Position numbers and translations under genes: made by a program. Under the pieces are notes generated by a model that was not told where the DNA came from, made no database searches, and worked only from the letters and a program-made list of their open reading frames with translations. Shown here one piece after another: positions 8,542-16,704 of a stretch of DNA of 64,000 bases (its first letter is position 1; every line of letters starts with the position of its first letter). The stretch spans positions 1-64,000 of the forward strand of contig WRMB01000004.1 of NCBI GenBank assembly GCA_009777345.1. Direction: 5' to 3'. This stretch comes from Micrococcales bacterium. Its GTDB lineage: Bacteria > Actinomycetota > Actinomycetes > Actinomycetales > Cellulomonadaceae.

Positions 8542-9815
8542 GACGGCAGCACCCAGGTGCTGACGGACGGGTCCGGTGGCGGCACGGCCAGCGTCGCGCG
8601 CACCTGCCAGCCGCCAGCCACCGGGCCGGCCTCCACCTCGCCGGCGTACATCGCCACCCGTTCTCGCATCCCGACCAGTCCCTTCCCGCCGCCCTTGCCC
8701 AGTCCGGCGACCGGTCCCCCGTCGTCACGCACCACGACCTCGACAGTACCGCCCCCGACACCGTCCGCGACCCGCACCTCGACATCGGCGGCGGTCGCCC
8801 CGCGGGCGTGCCGCAGCACGTTGGTCAGCGCCTCCTGCACCACCCGGAACACCACCAGGCGCAGTCCCGGGTGGTCCGGCAGCGGTTCGGCGCGCAGCCG
8901 CACCGTCAGCCCGGCCTGGCCGAACACCTCGACCAGCCCGGCCACGTCGTCGGCGGCGGTCGGCTGCGGTGCCATCAGGCTCTCCCCGTCGCGCAGCACC
9001 CCCAGCATCCGGCGCATATCGGTCAGCGCGGTCCGCCCGGTCTCGGCCAGCCGGTCCAGCGCCTCGGCGGCGGCCTGCGGGGACTTCGGCGCGGCGGCCC
9101 GCGCGCCGTCGGCCAGGGCGATCATCACCGACAACGAGTGCGCGACGATATCGTGCATCTCCCGGGCGATCCGGGACCTTTCCTGCATCGACGCCAGCCG
9201 GGCGTTCTGCTCGCCCGCGGCGACCAGCTCGGTGGCACGACGGACCAGCTCGACGACCTGCTGGTGCCGACCGTACGCCTGGACCCCCAGGGCCAGGCCC
9301 AGCAGTCCGAGCACCATCAGCAGCACCACCGACCCGGCCCCCACCACCCACGACGGGTCCGAGGTCCAGCCGGACGAGCGGGCGGCCACGGCGACCGCCA
9401 CGGCGCCGCTCGCCACCAGGCTCGCCCCCAGCCCCGCCCAGGCCGCCGCCGGGCTGCGGTACCGGGCGACGGCGTAGACCGCGACCGGGAACCCCAGCGC
9501 ACCCACCAGGGGACGCGGCGCAGGCACGGCCAGCACCGCCGCCATCACCGCGGCCACCCCGGCCAGCACCGCCAGCGGGAACTGCCGCCGGAACCAGACC
9601 ACCGCCGCGACGAGCCCCGCGGCGACCGGCTCCCACAGGCGAGGGCTGGCCAGCGACTCGCCTGGGGACACCCCGACCTGGCTGAACGCCACGACGAGCA
9701 CCACCGCCGCGTCCGTCACCCGGGGGTGGGCCGCACAGTACCGCCGCACCCGCCCGCGCGGCTGCACCTCCAGCTCGGTCAGGGGGCGCGGCGCAGGCGC
9801 TCCGTACGTCGTCAT
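8538..9815 (-). CDS. Membrane sensor histidine kinase (HisKA_3 type)
   Basis: 425 residues. The N-terminal 190 residues hold several hydrophobic segments and little extracellular sequence. Phospho-acceptor His lies in [13 protein letters not shown], typical of HisKA_3 kinases. The HATPase domain has the N box [15 protein letters not shown] and glycine motifs DDGGPVAG and GKGLVGM. The ATG at 9815 follows GGAGAGGCGG. It is the cognate kinase for the NarL-type regulator downstream. The membrane-embedded input part, with no large external domain, resembles intramembrane-sensing kinases of the LiaS/DesK kind. Confidence 0.9.
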   Translation of the reverse strand: MTTYGAPAPRPLTELEVQPRGRVRRYCAAHPRVTDAAVVLVVAFSQVGVSPGESLASPRLWEPVAAGLVAAVVWFRRQFPLAVLAGVAAVMAAVLAVPAPRPLVGALGFPVAVYAVARYRSPAAAWAGLGASLVASGAVAVAVAARSSGWTSDPSWVVGAGSVVLLMVLGLLGLALGVQAYGRHQQVVELVRRATELVAAGEQNARLASMQERSRIAREMHDIVAHSLSVMIALADGARAAAPKSPQAAAEALDRLAETGRTALTDMRRMLGVLRDGESLMAPQPTAADDVAGLVEVFGQAGLTVRLRAEPLPDHPGLRLVVFRVVQEALTNVLRHARGATAADVEVRVADGVGGGTVEVVVRDDGGPVAGLGKGGGKGLVGMRERVAMYAGEVEAGPVAGGWQVRATLAVPPPDPSVSTWVLPS

Positions 9816-9943
9816 CCGCCTCTCCGCTCGTCGGTCTGTCCCGCGACGGTACCGCTGGAGCCCCCGTCACCGGACCCGCCACACGGCTGGTCCGTCACCA
9901 CCAGATCTCCACCCCAAGGATGACCCGGCTGGGTCGAGCCTGC

Positions 9944-11056
9944 TCAGCGCTCCGCGCGCAGGACCTCGGTCAGCCGCACCCGGGTGCCCATGCGCAGGAC
10001 CGACCGCTGGTACACCCGCGCCCCGACCGCCACGACCACCGCCGCGGTGAGGACGAGGAGCGCCAGGCTGACCAGCGGCTCCCACACCGCGGCATCGCCG
10101 AAGAACAGCCGGACCGGCATGCCCACCGGCGCGGAGAACGGCACGTACGACAGCACGGTCAGCACCGTGGGACGGCCGTTGAAGAACAGCACCGCGAAGT
10201 ACGGCAGCATGATCAGCCACACCATCGGCTGGACCACCGCAGACAGGTCCTCCTGACGGGAGACCAGCGCGGCGGCGGCGGCGAACATCGAAGCCAGCAG
10301 CACGAACCCGATGATGAAGAAGACCACGAACCAGACGACCGGCGCGCCCAGCTGGTCGAGCAGGTCACCCCGGTCGGTGGCGGTCAGACCGACCACCGAC
10401 ACCACGGCCAGAGCCGTGGTCTGCCCCAGGGCGAGCAGCGAGATACCGGCGATCTTCCCGGTGAACAAGGCGCGGGCGGGCACCGCGGACAGCAGGATCT
10501 CCACCACCCGGGTCTGCTTCTCCGTCACCGTGTTCTGGGCGATGGTCATGCCGTACGTCGCCGCGGCCATCATGAACACCAGCCCGAAGGCCAGGGCGAC
10601 GAACATCCGCATCCCCTCGTCGGCCCGCGGCGGGTCCAGGGTGCCGACCGGGGGCACCGTGGCGAGCAGCTGGGCGACCGTCGTCGGCGCGGAGTCCAGG
10701 CCGAGGACGAGCAGGCCGCCGTCGTCGCCGAGCACCACGGCGGCACCCACGGACCTGTCGCGCAGCCGCTGCTCGGCCGCCGCCCGGTCGGGTACCTCGA
10801 CCATGTCCAGACGGGCGGCCTCGACCTGCTCGACCACCTGCGGTACCGCGGCCACCTTCGGCGGCTTGCCCAGGACGTCGCCGAAGAACGACGACCCGAC
10901 GATCGCGCCCAGCACCAGCGCCAGCAGCACCCCGGTGGAGATCCAGAACGACCGGGAGCGCACCTGGGCCAGGATCTCGCGCTTGGCGACCAGGACGGCG
11001 AGCCGGTTGGTGGACGGCGAGGCGGGAGCGGACGCCGCGGACGGCACGGCGGTCAT
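9944..11056 (-). CDS. ABC-2 type exporter permease (NatB-like)
   Basis: 370 residues. One N-terminal membrane helix is followed by an external domain of about 140 residues and then five to six membrane helices, the layout of NatB/YhaP permeases. It forms the membrane half of an exporter with the ATPase gene that overlaps its start by four bases. The substrate is unknown; NatAB exports sodium, but many relatives handle peptides or antibiotics. The codirectional two-component genes lie 128 bases downstream and may form one regulatory unit with it. Confidence 0.8.
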   Translation of the reverse strand: MTAVPSAASAPASPSTNRLAVLVAKREILAQVRSRSFWISTGVLLALVLGAIVGSSFFGDVLGKPPKVAAVPQVVEQVEAARLDMVEVPDRAAAEQRLRDRSVGAAVVLGDDGGLLVLGLDSAPTTVAQLLATVPPVGTLDPPRADEGMRMFVALAFGLVFMMAAATYGMTIAQNTVTEKQTRVVEILLSAVPARALFTGKIAGISLLALGQTTALAVVSVVGLTATDRGDLLDQLGAPVVWFVVFFIIGFVLLASMFAAAAALVSRQEDLSAVVQPMVWLIMLPYFAVLFFNGRPTVLTVLSYVPFSAPVGMPVRLFFGDAAVWEPLVSLALLVLTAAVVVAVGARVYQRSVLRMGTRVRLTEVLRAER

Positions 11057-11964
11057 GCGGGCACCTCCTGGGAGTCGGCCTGGGAGTCAGCCATCAGCTC
11101 GCGGAAGATCTCCGCCAGGGACGGGGTGAGGTAGGCGAAGCGGTGCACCGGACCCCGGGCCAGCGCGGCGCGCAGCACCCGCTGGGCGGTGGCCTCGTCG
11201 GCGGCGAACACGGCCTGGTCGGCAGCCAGCTCGACCACCTCGACACCGGGCTCGTCACGCAGCCACCCGGCGTCGGAGGCGACCAGCTCGTAGCGCGACG
11301 TGCCGAAGCGGGCGCGCAGGTCGTCCCGGGCCCCGGCGGCCTGGACCTTGCCCCCGGCGATGATCACCAGGTCGTCGCACAGCCGCTCGACCAGGTCGAG
11401 CTGGTGGGAGCTGAACAGCACCGGCACGCCGCGCCGGGCGTGCTCGGCCAGCACCGAGACGACCACGTCCACCGCGATCGGGTCCAGCCCGGAGAACGGT
11501 TCGTCGAGCACCAGCACCGACGGGTCGTGCACCAGGGCGGCGGCGATCTGGGCCCGCTGCTGGTTGCCCAGGGACAGCGAGTCCACCGGGTCGGCGGCGC
11601 GGGGAGCCAGGCTCAGGCGGTCCAGCAGGTCGCGGGCGCGCCGCTCGCCGGTGGCGGCGTCGAACCCGTGCAGGGTCGCCAGGTAGGCCAGCTGGTCGAC
11701 GACCTTCATCTTCGGGTACAGGCCGCGCTCCTCGGGCATGTAGCCGAAGCGGCGGCGGGTGGCGGCGTCCAGCCGGTGGCCGTCGAGCAGCACCTGCCCG
11801 GCGTCGGCGCGCAGCACCCCCATGAGGATGCGCATCGCCGTGGTCTTCCCGGCACCGTTGCCGCCGACGAACCCGGTCAGCCGCCCGGGACGGACGGCGA
11901 ACCCGATATCGTCCAGGGCCAGCAGGTCCCCGTACCGCTTGGTGATGCCCTGCAGCTCGATCAT
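11053..11964 (-). CDS. ABC exporter ATPase (NatA-like)
   Basis: 303 residues. Walker A is GGNGAGKTTAM, the signature is LSLGNQQ (variant of LSGGQ), Walker B is VLVLDEPFSGLD, and the switch His lies in SSHQLDLVE. Residues 210-303 form the accessory C-terminal domain common to NatA-type ATPases. It energises the ABC-2 permease encoded next. The ribosome site upstream of ATG 11964 is weak, so a nearby alternative start cannot be ruled out. Confidence 0.85.
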   Translation of the reverse strand: MIELQGITKRYGDLLALDDIGFAVRPGRLTGFVGGNGAGKTTAMRILMGVLRADAGQVLLDGHRLDAATRRRFGYMPEERGLYPKMKVVDQLAYLATLHGFDAATGERRARDLLDRLSLAPRAADPVDSLSLGNQQRAQIAAALVHDPSVLVLDEPFSGLDPIAVDVVVSVLAEHARRGVPVLFSSHQLDLVERLCDDLVIIAGGKVQAAGARDDLRARFGTSRYELVASDAGWLRDEPGVEVVELAADQAVFAADEATAQRVLRAALARGPVHRFAYLTPSLAEIFRELMADSQADSQEVPA

Positions 11965-12081
11965 GGTGCCACGCTAGGCCACCAGGAACCCCGGACGCCT
12001 CCGACCCACGGCCAGTCCTCATCTCCGCCTGGAGAAGGAGACATCGGGGCATTATTATCGGTCTACCGTTGGGGAGGTCTG

Positions 12082-12414
12082 TCAGGCGTCCACGTGGGGC
12101 CTAGCCAGCGCTCCGGCGACATCACGCCCTGTGTGCGCCAGGATCGCGAAAGGCGAACGCGCAGAGACCTGGTACGTAGCGGCGACCGAGCCGAGCGCCT
12201 GTTCGTTGTCCGGGAGCAGCCCTTGAAGGAAAGGCAGCACGGCACGCTGCCGGTGGTGCAGGGTCGTGCGTGGCATCGACAACGACAACGGCGTGGCTCC
12301 GGGCGACGAGCGGTACGTCTCGTCGTAGTCGAACGACAGGTTCCCGGCCCCGGTCATGGTGACCTGCCCGGCACGGACCCCGTCCAGGTAGACGTCCAGA
12401 CGCCTGTCGGCCAC
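12082..12414 (-). pseudogene. Truncated HipA toxin, N-terminal domain only
   Basis: 110 residues matching only the HipA N-terminal subdomain: LDVYLDGVRAGQVT, YRSSPGATPLSLSMP, LLPDNEQAL, and ending soon after HTGRDVAGAL. Intact HipA Ser/Thr kinases are about 400-440 residues and carry the kinase core and P-loop that are missing here. No continuing frame is found downstream, so the rest has been deleted. It follows hipB by three bases. It cannot phosphorylate its target GltX, but it might still bind HipB. Confidence 0.8.
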
Positions 12415-12417
12415 GGC

Positions 12418-12633
12418 TCAGTTCCCCAGGTCGTAGACGTCGAGACCAAGGCCGAGCTCGGCCAGCACGTCCATCACACGCGGCATCTCCGCGCTCGTCC
12501 GACCAGCCTCCACCTTGACGAGCCACTCGCGCGACACCCGGGCACGCTGGGCCAGCTCAACCTGGGTGAGACCAGCACTTTCGCGCGTCGCACGCATCAA
12601 CGCCCCCAGCTCGGCCATGGTCCGCACCCGCAC
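12418..12633 (-). CDS. HipB-like XRE antitoxin
   Basis: 71 residues with a Cro/C1-type helix-turn-helix at about 12-60 (TRESAGLTQVELAQRARVSREWLVKVEAG). GTG 12633 is preferred because AGGAGG lies eight bases upstream; a longer frame from 12663 would start inside an operator repeat. HipB binds its own promoter and neutralises HipA. Here the regulator and three operator copies are intact while the toxin is truncated, so it may persist as a stand-alone repressor. Confidence 0.8.
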   Translation of the reverse strand: MRVRTMAELGALMRATRESAGLTQVELAQRARVSREWLVKVEAGRTSAEMPRVMDVLAELGLGLDVYDLGN

Positions 12634-12646
12634 GGCCGCTCCCTCC

Positions 12647-12715
12647 TGTGTCTCGTAATGCACATCTATGGATGTGGACTACGAGACACATTAGCAAATG
12701 TGTCTCGTAGTGCAC
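12647..12715. promoter_or_regulatory. Triple HipB-type operator
   Basis: Three copies of a 17-bp site resembling TGTGTCTCGTAGTGCAC occur at 12647-12663, at 12674-12690 in reverse orientation (gtggactacgagacaca) and at 12699-12715. The last two form a near-perfect inverted repeat around an 8-bp AT-rich spacer. The first site touches the ribosome-binding region of hipB. The arrangement fits autorepression by HipB, although it does not match the enteric hip operator sequence. Confidence 0.75.
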
Positions 12716-12792
12716 ACCCGAACGGTACCTCACCGAACTGGGGGTCGCGCACGCCGCCTCAACCTGAGACAGGGGCCATGAGTAACTTACGG

Positions 12793-12822
12793 TTGACAGG
12801 TACTCTGGTACTCGTCTACCTT
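12793..12822 (+). promoter_or_regulatory. Promoter of the RHH/unknown gene pair
   Basis: A TTGACA -35 box at 12793-12798 is followed after 18 bases by TACCTT at 12817-12822. The spacer contains two direct GGTACT repeats (12799-12804 and 12807-12812), a plausible operator for the ribbon-helix-helix protein encoded 30 bases downstream. Confidence 0.6.
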
Positions 12823-12851
12823 GGTCCCCTGTCGACTCAGGAGGGATCGTC

Positions 12852-13109
12852 ATGCCCATCACCGCACCAATCAAGGTCGACGCAGCGACTGACGAGCTTG
12901 TCTCGCACGCCGCTCACTTCCTCTCGCGTTCGAAGAAGGACATCGTCGATGCCGCCGTACGTGAGTACATCGATGCTCACCGCGCCGAGATCAACGCTGG
13001 GATCAGGGCTGCGCTCAGCCAGCTCAACGGCACCGACACCGCAGCCGTCTCGCTGATGACCGGTCTGAGCAGCGAAGAGCTCGACGACCTCGGAGGCGTC
13101 CCGACGTAG
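12852..13109 (+). CDS. Ribbon-helix-helix-like antitoxin candidate
   Basis: 85 residues. The N-terminal PIKVDAATDELVSHAAHFL followed by SRSKKDIVDAAVREYID resembles a short beta strand and two helices of the RHH/MetJ-Arc antitoxin fold, and the tail is a flexible acidic helix. ATG 12852 has AGGAGGG upstream and a good promoter with direct repeats. It lies 31 bases before a gene of unknown function, which is the standard antitoxin-first layout. No exact family is recognised. Confidence 0.6.
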   Translation: MPITAPIKVDAATDELVSHAAHFLSRSKKDIVDAAVREYIDAHRAEINAGIRAALSQLNGTDTAAVSLMTGLSSEELDDLGGVPT

Positions 13110-13140
13110 TCGTGTCGTACGTCCCACCTAGCATCGGGCC

Positions 13141-13917
13141 GTGCCTCCACACTCCGGCGTTCGACCCACCAGACGTTGCCTGGCCGATCTCGCGATCCCG
13201 GTCCCTGACCTGGGCGCGCCGCTCGAGGAGATCGATGACGCAACCGTCAGCGCCGCGCAGGCCGTCCCCGAGCAGCGGGATGCGGGCGCTGTAGAGCGCA
13301 TCGTGTCCCTGAGCGACCGGGTCTGGTTCAAGGTCAAGACTTCCGACCGGCGCGCTGTCGTCACTGAACTGCGTGGCGGCGAACGTCCCACCAGCGCGCC
13401 TCCCCACGCAGGAACCTGGTGGATGGGCGCAGCTGGACACCGTCAGAAGGACTCACCACAGCGAGACTTCTACGCCAGCCTCCAGCGAGAATGCACCACA
13501 GGTCGGACTGTCTCGACGGTGCATCTGCTTCCCTACGCCTGGGACTGGAAGCGTCTTGTCGCCGAGGTCGCCGTAGCGTGGCGCCGCGAGATGAGAAGGC
13601 TCATCCTCCGGCTCGTCAGAACGACTCTCACGTCCGGCAGCATCGCTGTCGCCGAGTTCAGGACGCACCGCATCAAAGCCCTGGTCCGCAGTGACGACGG
13701 CCATGAGGCGTACCTGGCGATCATCGCCGAAGGTGTCCCCGATCCCGAGATCTACGCCCTGCTCCTCGACTGCGTCCCTGGCATCTCCCCAGACGACTGG
13801 CAGCCGGAACCCTCGTTTGTCGCCGGAATCGAGCCGACACCAGGCGAGATCATCTGGTCCACACTGCTGCCGCCCCATACAGCCGAAACGATCCTCGCGC
13901 TCGACGCAGACCAGTAG
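13141..13917 (+). CDS. Unrecognised protein, candidate toxin partner
   Basis: 258 residues starting at GTG 13141 with no clear ribosome site; an internal GTG is possible. I recognise no domain. Notable segments are DRVWFKVKTSDRRAVVTEL, then WWMGAAGHRQKDSPQRDFY, a basic helical stretch RREMRRLILRLVRTTL around residues 148-163, and a compact C-terminal part with VPDPEIYALLLDCVPGISPDDW. The upstream gene encodes an RHH-type protein, so an RNase or other toxin role is possible but unproven. It lies beside the hipBA remnant. Confidence 0.5.
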   Translation: MPPHSGVRPTRRCLADLAIPVPDLGAPLEEIDDATVSAAQAVPEQRDAGAVERIVSLSDRVWFKVKTSDRRAVVTELRGGERPTSAPPHAGTWWMGAAGHRQKDSPQRDFYASLQRECTTGRTVSTVHLLPYAWDWKRLVAEVAVAWRREMRRLILRLVRTTLTSGSIAVAEFRTHRIKALVRSDDGHEAYLAIIAEGVPDPEIYALLLDCVPGISPDDWQPEPSFVAGIEPTPGEIIWSTLLPPHTAETILALDADQ

Positions 13918-14018
13918 CCCACCGGTGATACGCCGTTCGTCACCTTCGTGGCAAGGATGACCCGTCCTATCGTGTGAACGTCCTCACCCCGGACGCTCCG
14001 GGGGTCGATCGTCCTCAC

Positions 14019-14426
14019 ATGACCGCACCTGGCTGGTATCCCGACGCGCGTGATCCCCGGGTTCTGCGATGGTTCGACGGGTTCCAGTGGACCCAGGCCG
14101 TCCAGCCCGCTGATGGGCCCGCGCCCACGTTCTCTGACGGACCGTCGACCGCGATGCACTGGGTCGCGCCGGTGGGGCGGTCCTGGCAGTCGGTGGCGGC
14201 AGGTTATGTCGGTCTGGTGGCGCTGCTGGCCTGGATGTTCGGCTGGATGGGTCCGGGCGGGGCGGTCCTCGGCATTGCGGTCGGGGCGGGTTCGCTGGCC
14301 CTGGGCGTGCAGGCGGTGCGCCGCGCCGCCGAGGGTGGGCACGGCCGCGGGCGGGCCGGGTTCGCGATCGTCGCCGGGGCGTTGTGCCTCGTGCTCACCG
14401 TCCTCATGGCGCTGACCAGCGTTTGA
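14019..14426 (+). CDS. DUF2510 membrane protein
   Basis: 135 residues. The N-terminus APGWYPDARDP...LRWFDGFQWTQ is the DUF2510 motif, a short Trp/Tyr-rich domain at the N-terminus of many actinobacterial membrane proteins. Two or three membrane helices follow (residues about 65-135). ATG 14019 places the motif at the N-terminus as usual; an in-frame GTG at 13974 would add 15 residues. The function is unknown. Confidence 0.7.
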   Translation: MTAPGWYPDARDPRVLRWFDGFQWTQAVQPADGPAPTFSDGPSTAMHWVAPVGRSWQSVAAGYVGLVALLAWMFGWMGPGGAVLGIAVGAGSLALGVQAVRRAAEGGHGRGRAGFAIVAGALCLVLTVLMALTSV

Positions 14427-14539
14427 CCAGCGTCTGACCAGACTGTTCACTTCTTGCCCGGTTCGACCGACCGCAACTACGTACGCCGAGGGCAACAAGG
14501 GGTAGTACCTCGGCTTCGCCCACGTGTGGCCCAGCTGCT

Positions 14540-14659
14540 GTGTCCGTCTTCACCTTGGGAGTCGGCGGCTTTTGGGGCCTGATCGAAGGGATCCTCGTCC
14601 TGACGGCGCAACCTGGGACGCCGAACTCCCTGGACAACGCCGGCTACCTCATGGCATGA
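14540..14659 (+). pseudogene. TM2-domain protein remnant
   Basis: The plus-strand reading ending at TGA 14659 gives VFTLGVGGFWGLIEGILVLTA and a short tail, matching the second helix of TM2-domain proteins, where FTLGGxGIWxLIDxILIL is usual. The first helix is not in the same frame. A YLG-like piece in another frame at about 14,506 suggests a frameshift and decay. The rest of 14,427-14,802 holds no other gene. TM2 and DUF2510 proteins often co-occur in actinobacteria. Confidence 0.45.
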
Positions 14660-14802
14660 CCGACGTCGGTCGACCTGCGCGTCATCGCTCGGCACAACCA
14701 CGTGGCACGAAACGCTACAGCTGGCCGGTCACCCGCCGTTTGGTACCGGGGAGAGCTGTCCAGGCACTACCGTGGCAGCCAGGACCGGGCGAGGAGATCT
14801 GA

Positions 14803-15603
14803 GTGGACAAGCCACGTTACGACGACGACCTGCGCCTGGCGCACGTCATCGCCGACCAGGTCGACGCGTTGACCATGGCCCGGTTCGGCGCCGCCGACCT
14901 GCACGTGGAGTCCAAGCCGGACCTCACCCCGGTGACGGACGCCGACCGGGCCGCCGAGGCGAAGGTCCGCGAGCAGCTGTCCCGGGCCCGGCCGCGCGAC
15001 GCGGTGCACGGCGAGGAGATGGGCGATACCGGCGGCGGCCCGCGACGCTGGGTGGTCGACCCGATCGACGGGACGAAGAACTTCGTGCGCGGCGTGCCGG
15101 TGTGGGCGACGCTCATCGCCCTGATGGACGGGCCGGAAGTAAAGCTCGGGGTGGTCAGCGCCCCGGCGCTGCACCGGCGCTGGTGGGCCGCGGTCGGTTC
15201 CGGCGCCTGGACGGGCCGGTCGCTGTCGCAGGCCCGCCAGCTGCACGTCTCCGGGGTGAACCAGCTGGCCGACGCGTCGTTGTCCTACTCCTCGCTGCAC
15301 GGCTGGCAGGAGGCCGGGCGTCTGGACGGGTTCCTCGACCTGACCCGGCAGGTGTGGCGCACCCGGGCCTACGGCGACTTCTGGTCGCACGTCCTGGTCG
15401 CCGAGGGAGGGGTGGACGTCTCGTGCGAACCCGAGCTGGCCCTGCACGATATGGCCGCTCTGGTGCCGATCGTCACCGAGGCTGGCGGCCGGTTCACCGA
15501 CCTGGCCGGCGCGGCGGGCTGCTCGGGCACCTCCGCCGTGGCCACCAACGGCCTGCTGCACACCGAGGTCCTCGCCGCCCTGGCCCCCACAGCCCGCCGC
15601 TGA
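14803..15603 (+). CDS. hisN: HisN-like inositol monophosphatase-family phosphatase (histidinol-phosphatase)
   Basis: 266 residues of the IMPase superfamily. Metal-binding motifs are complete: GEEM near residue 71, WVVDPIDGTKNFVRG near 85-99, and the late Asp in ALHDMAALVPIV. The NFVRG continuation and length are typical of actinobacterial HisN, which dephosphorylates histidinol phosphate, step 8 of histidine synthesis. GTG 14803 follows GAGGAG. No other his gene is in the window, as is common for hisN. An inositol or PAP phosphatase role is the alternative. Confidence 0.75.
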   Translation: MDKPRYDDDLRLAHVIADQVDALTMARFGAADLHVESKPDLTPVTDADRAAEAKVREQLSRARPRDAVHGEEMGDTGGGPRRWVVDPIDGTKNFVRGVPVWATLIALMDGPEVKLGVVSAPALHRRWWAAVGSGAWTGRSLSQARQLHVSGVNQLADASLSYSSLHGWQEAGRLDGFLDLTRQVWRTRAYGDFWSHVLVAEGGVDVSCEPELALHDMAALVPIVTEAGGRFTDLAGAAGCSGTSAVATNGLLHTEVLAALAPTARR

Positions 15604-15615
15604 ACCCAGCACCGC

Positions 15616-16569
15616 TCAGCGGGACGTCTCCAACGACCAGCTGCCCTGTTCACGAGCCTGCTCACCATGCTGAGCTGATTCGTGCTGAGCTGATTCGTGC
15701 TGGACTGATTCGTGCTGGGCCGGTTCACCGCGTTCGAAGCCAGGAATGTCGAGGACGGCGGCCTCCTCGTCGGGACGCGGCGGGGCCTCCCGGAACGCGG
15801 AACGCCCGAACAGCAGGTACGGCACTGCGAACCCGCACCCGAGCACCGCGGCCCCGGCGACCGCGTCCAGGATGAAGTGGTTGGCTGTCCCGACGATGAC
15901 CACCACCGTGACCACCGCGTAGAGCACACCCAGGATCCTGACCCAGGCCCGGCGTGCCAGCACCACGAGGCACAGCCCGCTCCACAGGGCCCACGCGGTG
16001 TGCAGGCTCGGCATGGCGGCGTACTGGTTGGAGTTGTCGGCCACCTCTGGTCTGGCGAACGACCCCCAGGTGTTGAACTCCCTCAAGGTGTCGACGTAGC
16101 CCATCTCGGCCAGGCGGGGCGGTGCCAGCGGGTACAGCCAGAAGCCGAGCAGCGCGACCATCGAGGTGACGAACAGCGCCGTGCGGATACCCGAGTACCT
16201 GCGGGGGTGGACCCGGAACACCCACACCAGGACCGCGATCGTGACGACGAAGTGCAGCGTCGCGTAGTAGTAGTTCATCACCTGGGCGACCAGCGCATGG
16301 TCGGCGACGAAGCGGTTGAACGACAGCTCGAAGCTGATGTGCAGCCGGTCCTGCAGACGCTGGACGTCCTCGGCGTGGCCCATCGCCACACCCACCTTCT
16401 CCGGCGCCGCGTTGCGGATCAGGTTGTAGACCCACAGGCACAGCGCCAGGAGCGCCACCTCCCAGTACCAGCGCAACGGCCGGTAGGACCGCAGGCCATC
16501 AGGCAGCAGGCCGGTGAAGCGACGGCGGGCAGCCGTCGTCGCGCTACCCGCCGCAGATGCCATTCGCAT
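15616..16569 (-). CDS. PAP2-family membrane phosphatase/phosphotransferase (AUR1-like)
   Basis: 317 residues with about six membrane helices. PAP2 motifs are present: YPLAPPR near residue 146, PSLHTAWA near 187 and GTANHFILDAVAG near 227, whose His and Asp form the catalytic core. The AUR1-type spacing suggests transfer of a phospho-head group between lipids, for example in inositol-lipid synthesis, but a plain lipid phosphatase is possible. The C-terminal tail carries a run of QHES repeats encoded by 15-bp DNA repeats at about 15,676-15,722. It ends 12 bases from the convergent hisN. Confidence 0.75.
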   Translation of the reverse strand: MRMASAAGSATTAARRRFTGLLPDGLRSYRPLRWYWEVALLALCLWVYNLIRNAAPEKVGVAMGHAEDVQRLQDRLHISFELSFNRFVADHALVAQVMNYYYATLHFVVTIAVLVWVFRVHPRRYSGIRTALFVTSMVALLGFWLYPLAPPRLAEMGYVDTLREFNTWGSFARPEVADNSNQYAAMPSLHTAWALWSGLCLVVLARRAWVRILGVLYAVVTVVVIVGTANHFILDAVAGAAVLGCGFAVPYLLFGRSAFREAPPRPDEEAAVLDIPGFERGEPAQHESVQHESAQHESAQHGEQAREQGSWSLETSR

Positions 16570-16704
16570 ATCCTCTCATCCGCCCGGCGCCGAAGGGTCG
16601 AGAACGGCGCATCGCGACCCCGGACGGCACCCGTCCGGACCGACCGACCGGTTGCGGGACCCCTGGTCGGCGGTGAAGATCGAGGACCGGTCCGACCCGA
16701 GGTC

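Noticed and set aside
15712..16704. A long open frame continuing upstream of the P-type ATPase.
   Set aside because: It is antisense to the PAP2 gene and has the composition of a GC-rich shadow. The ATPase homology starts only after 16,705.
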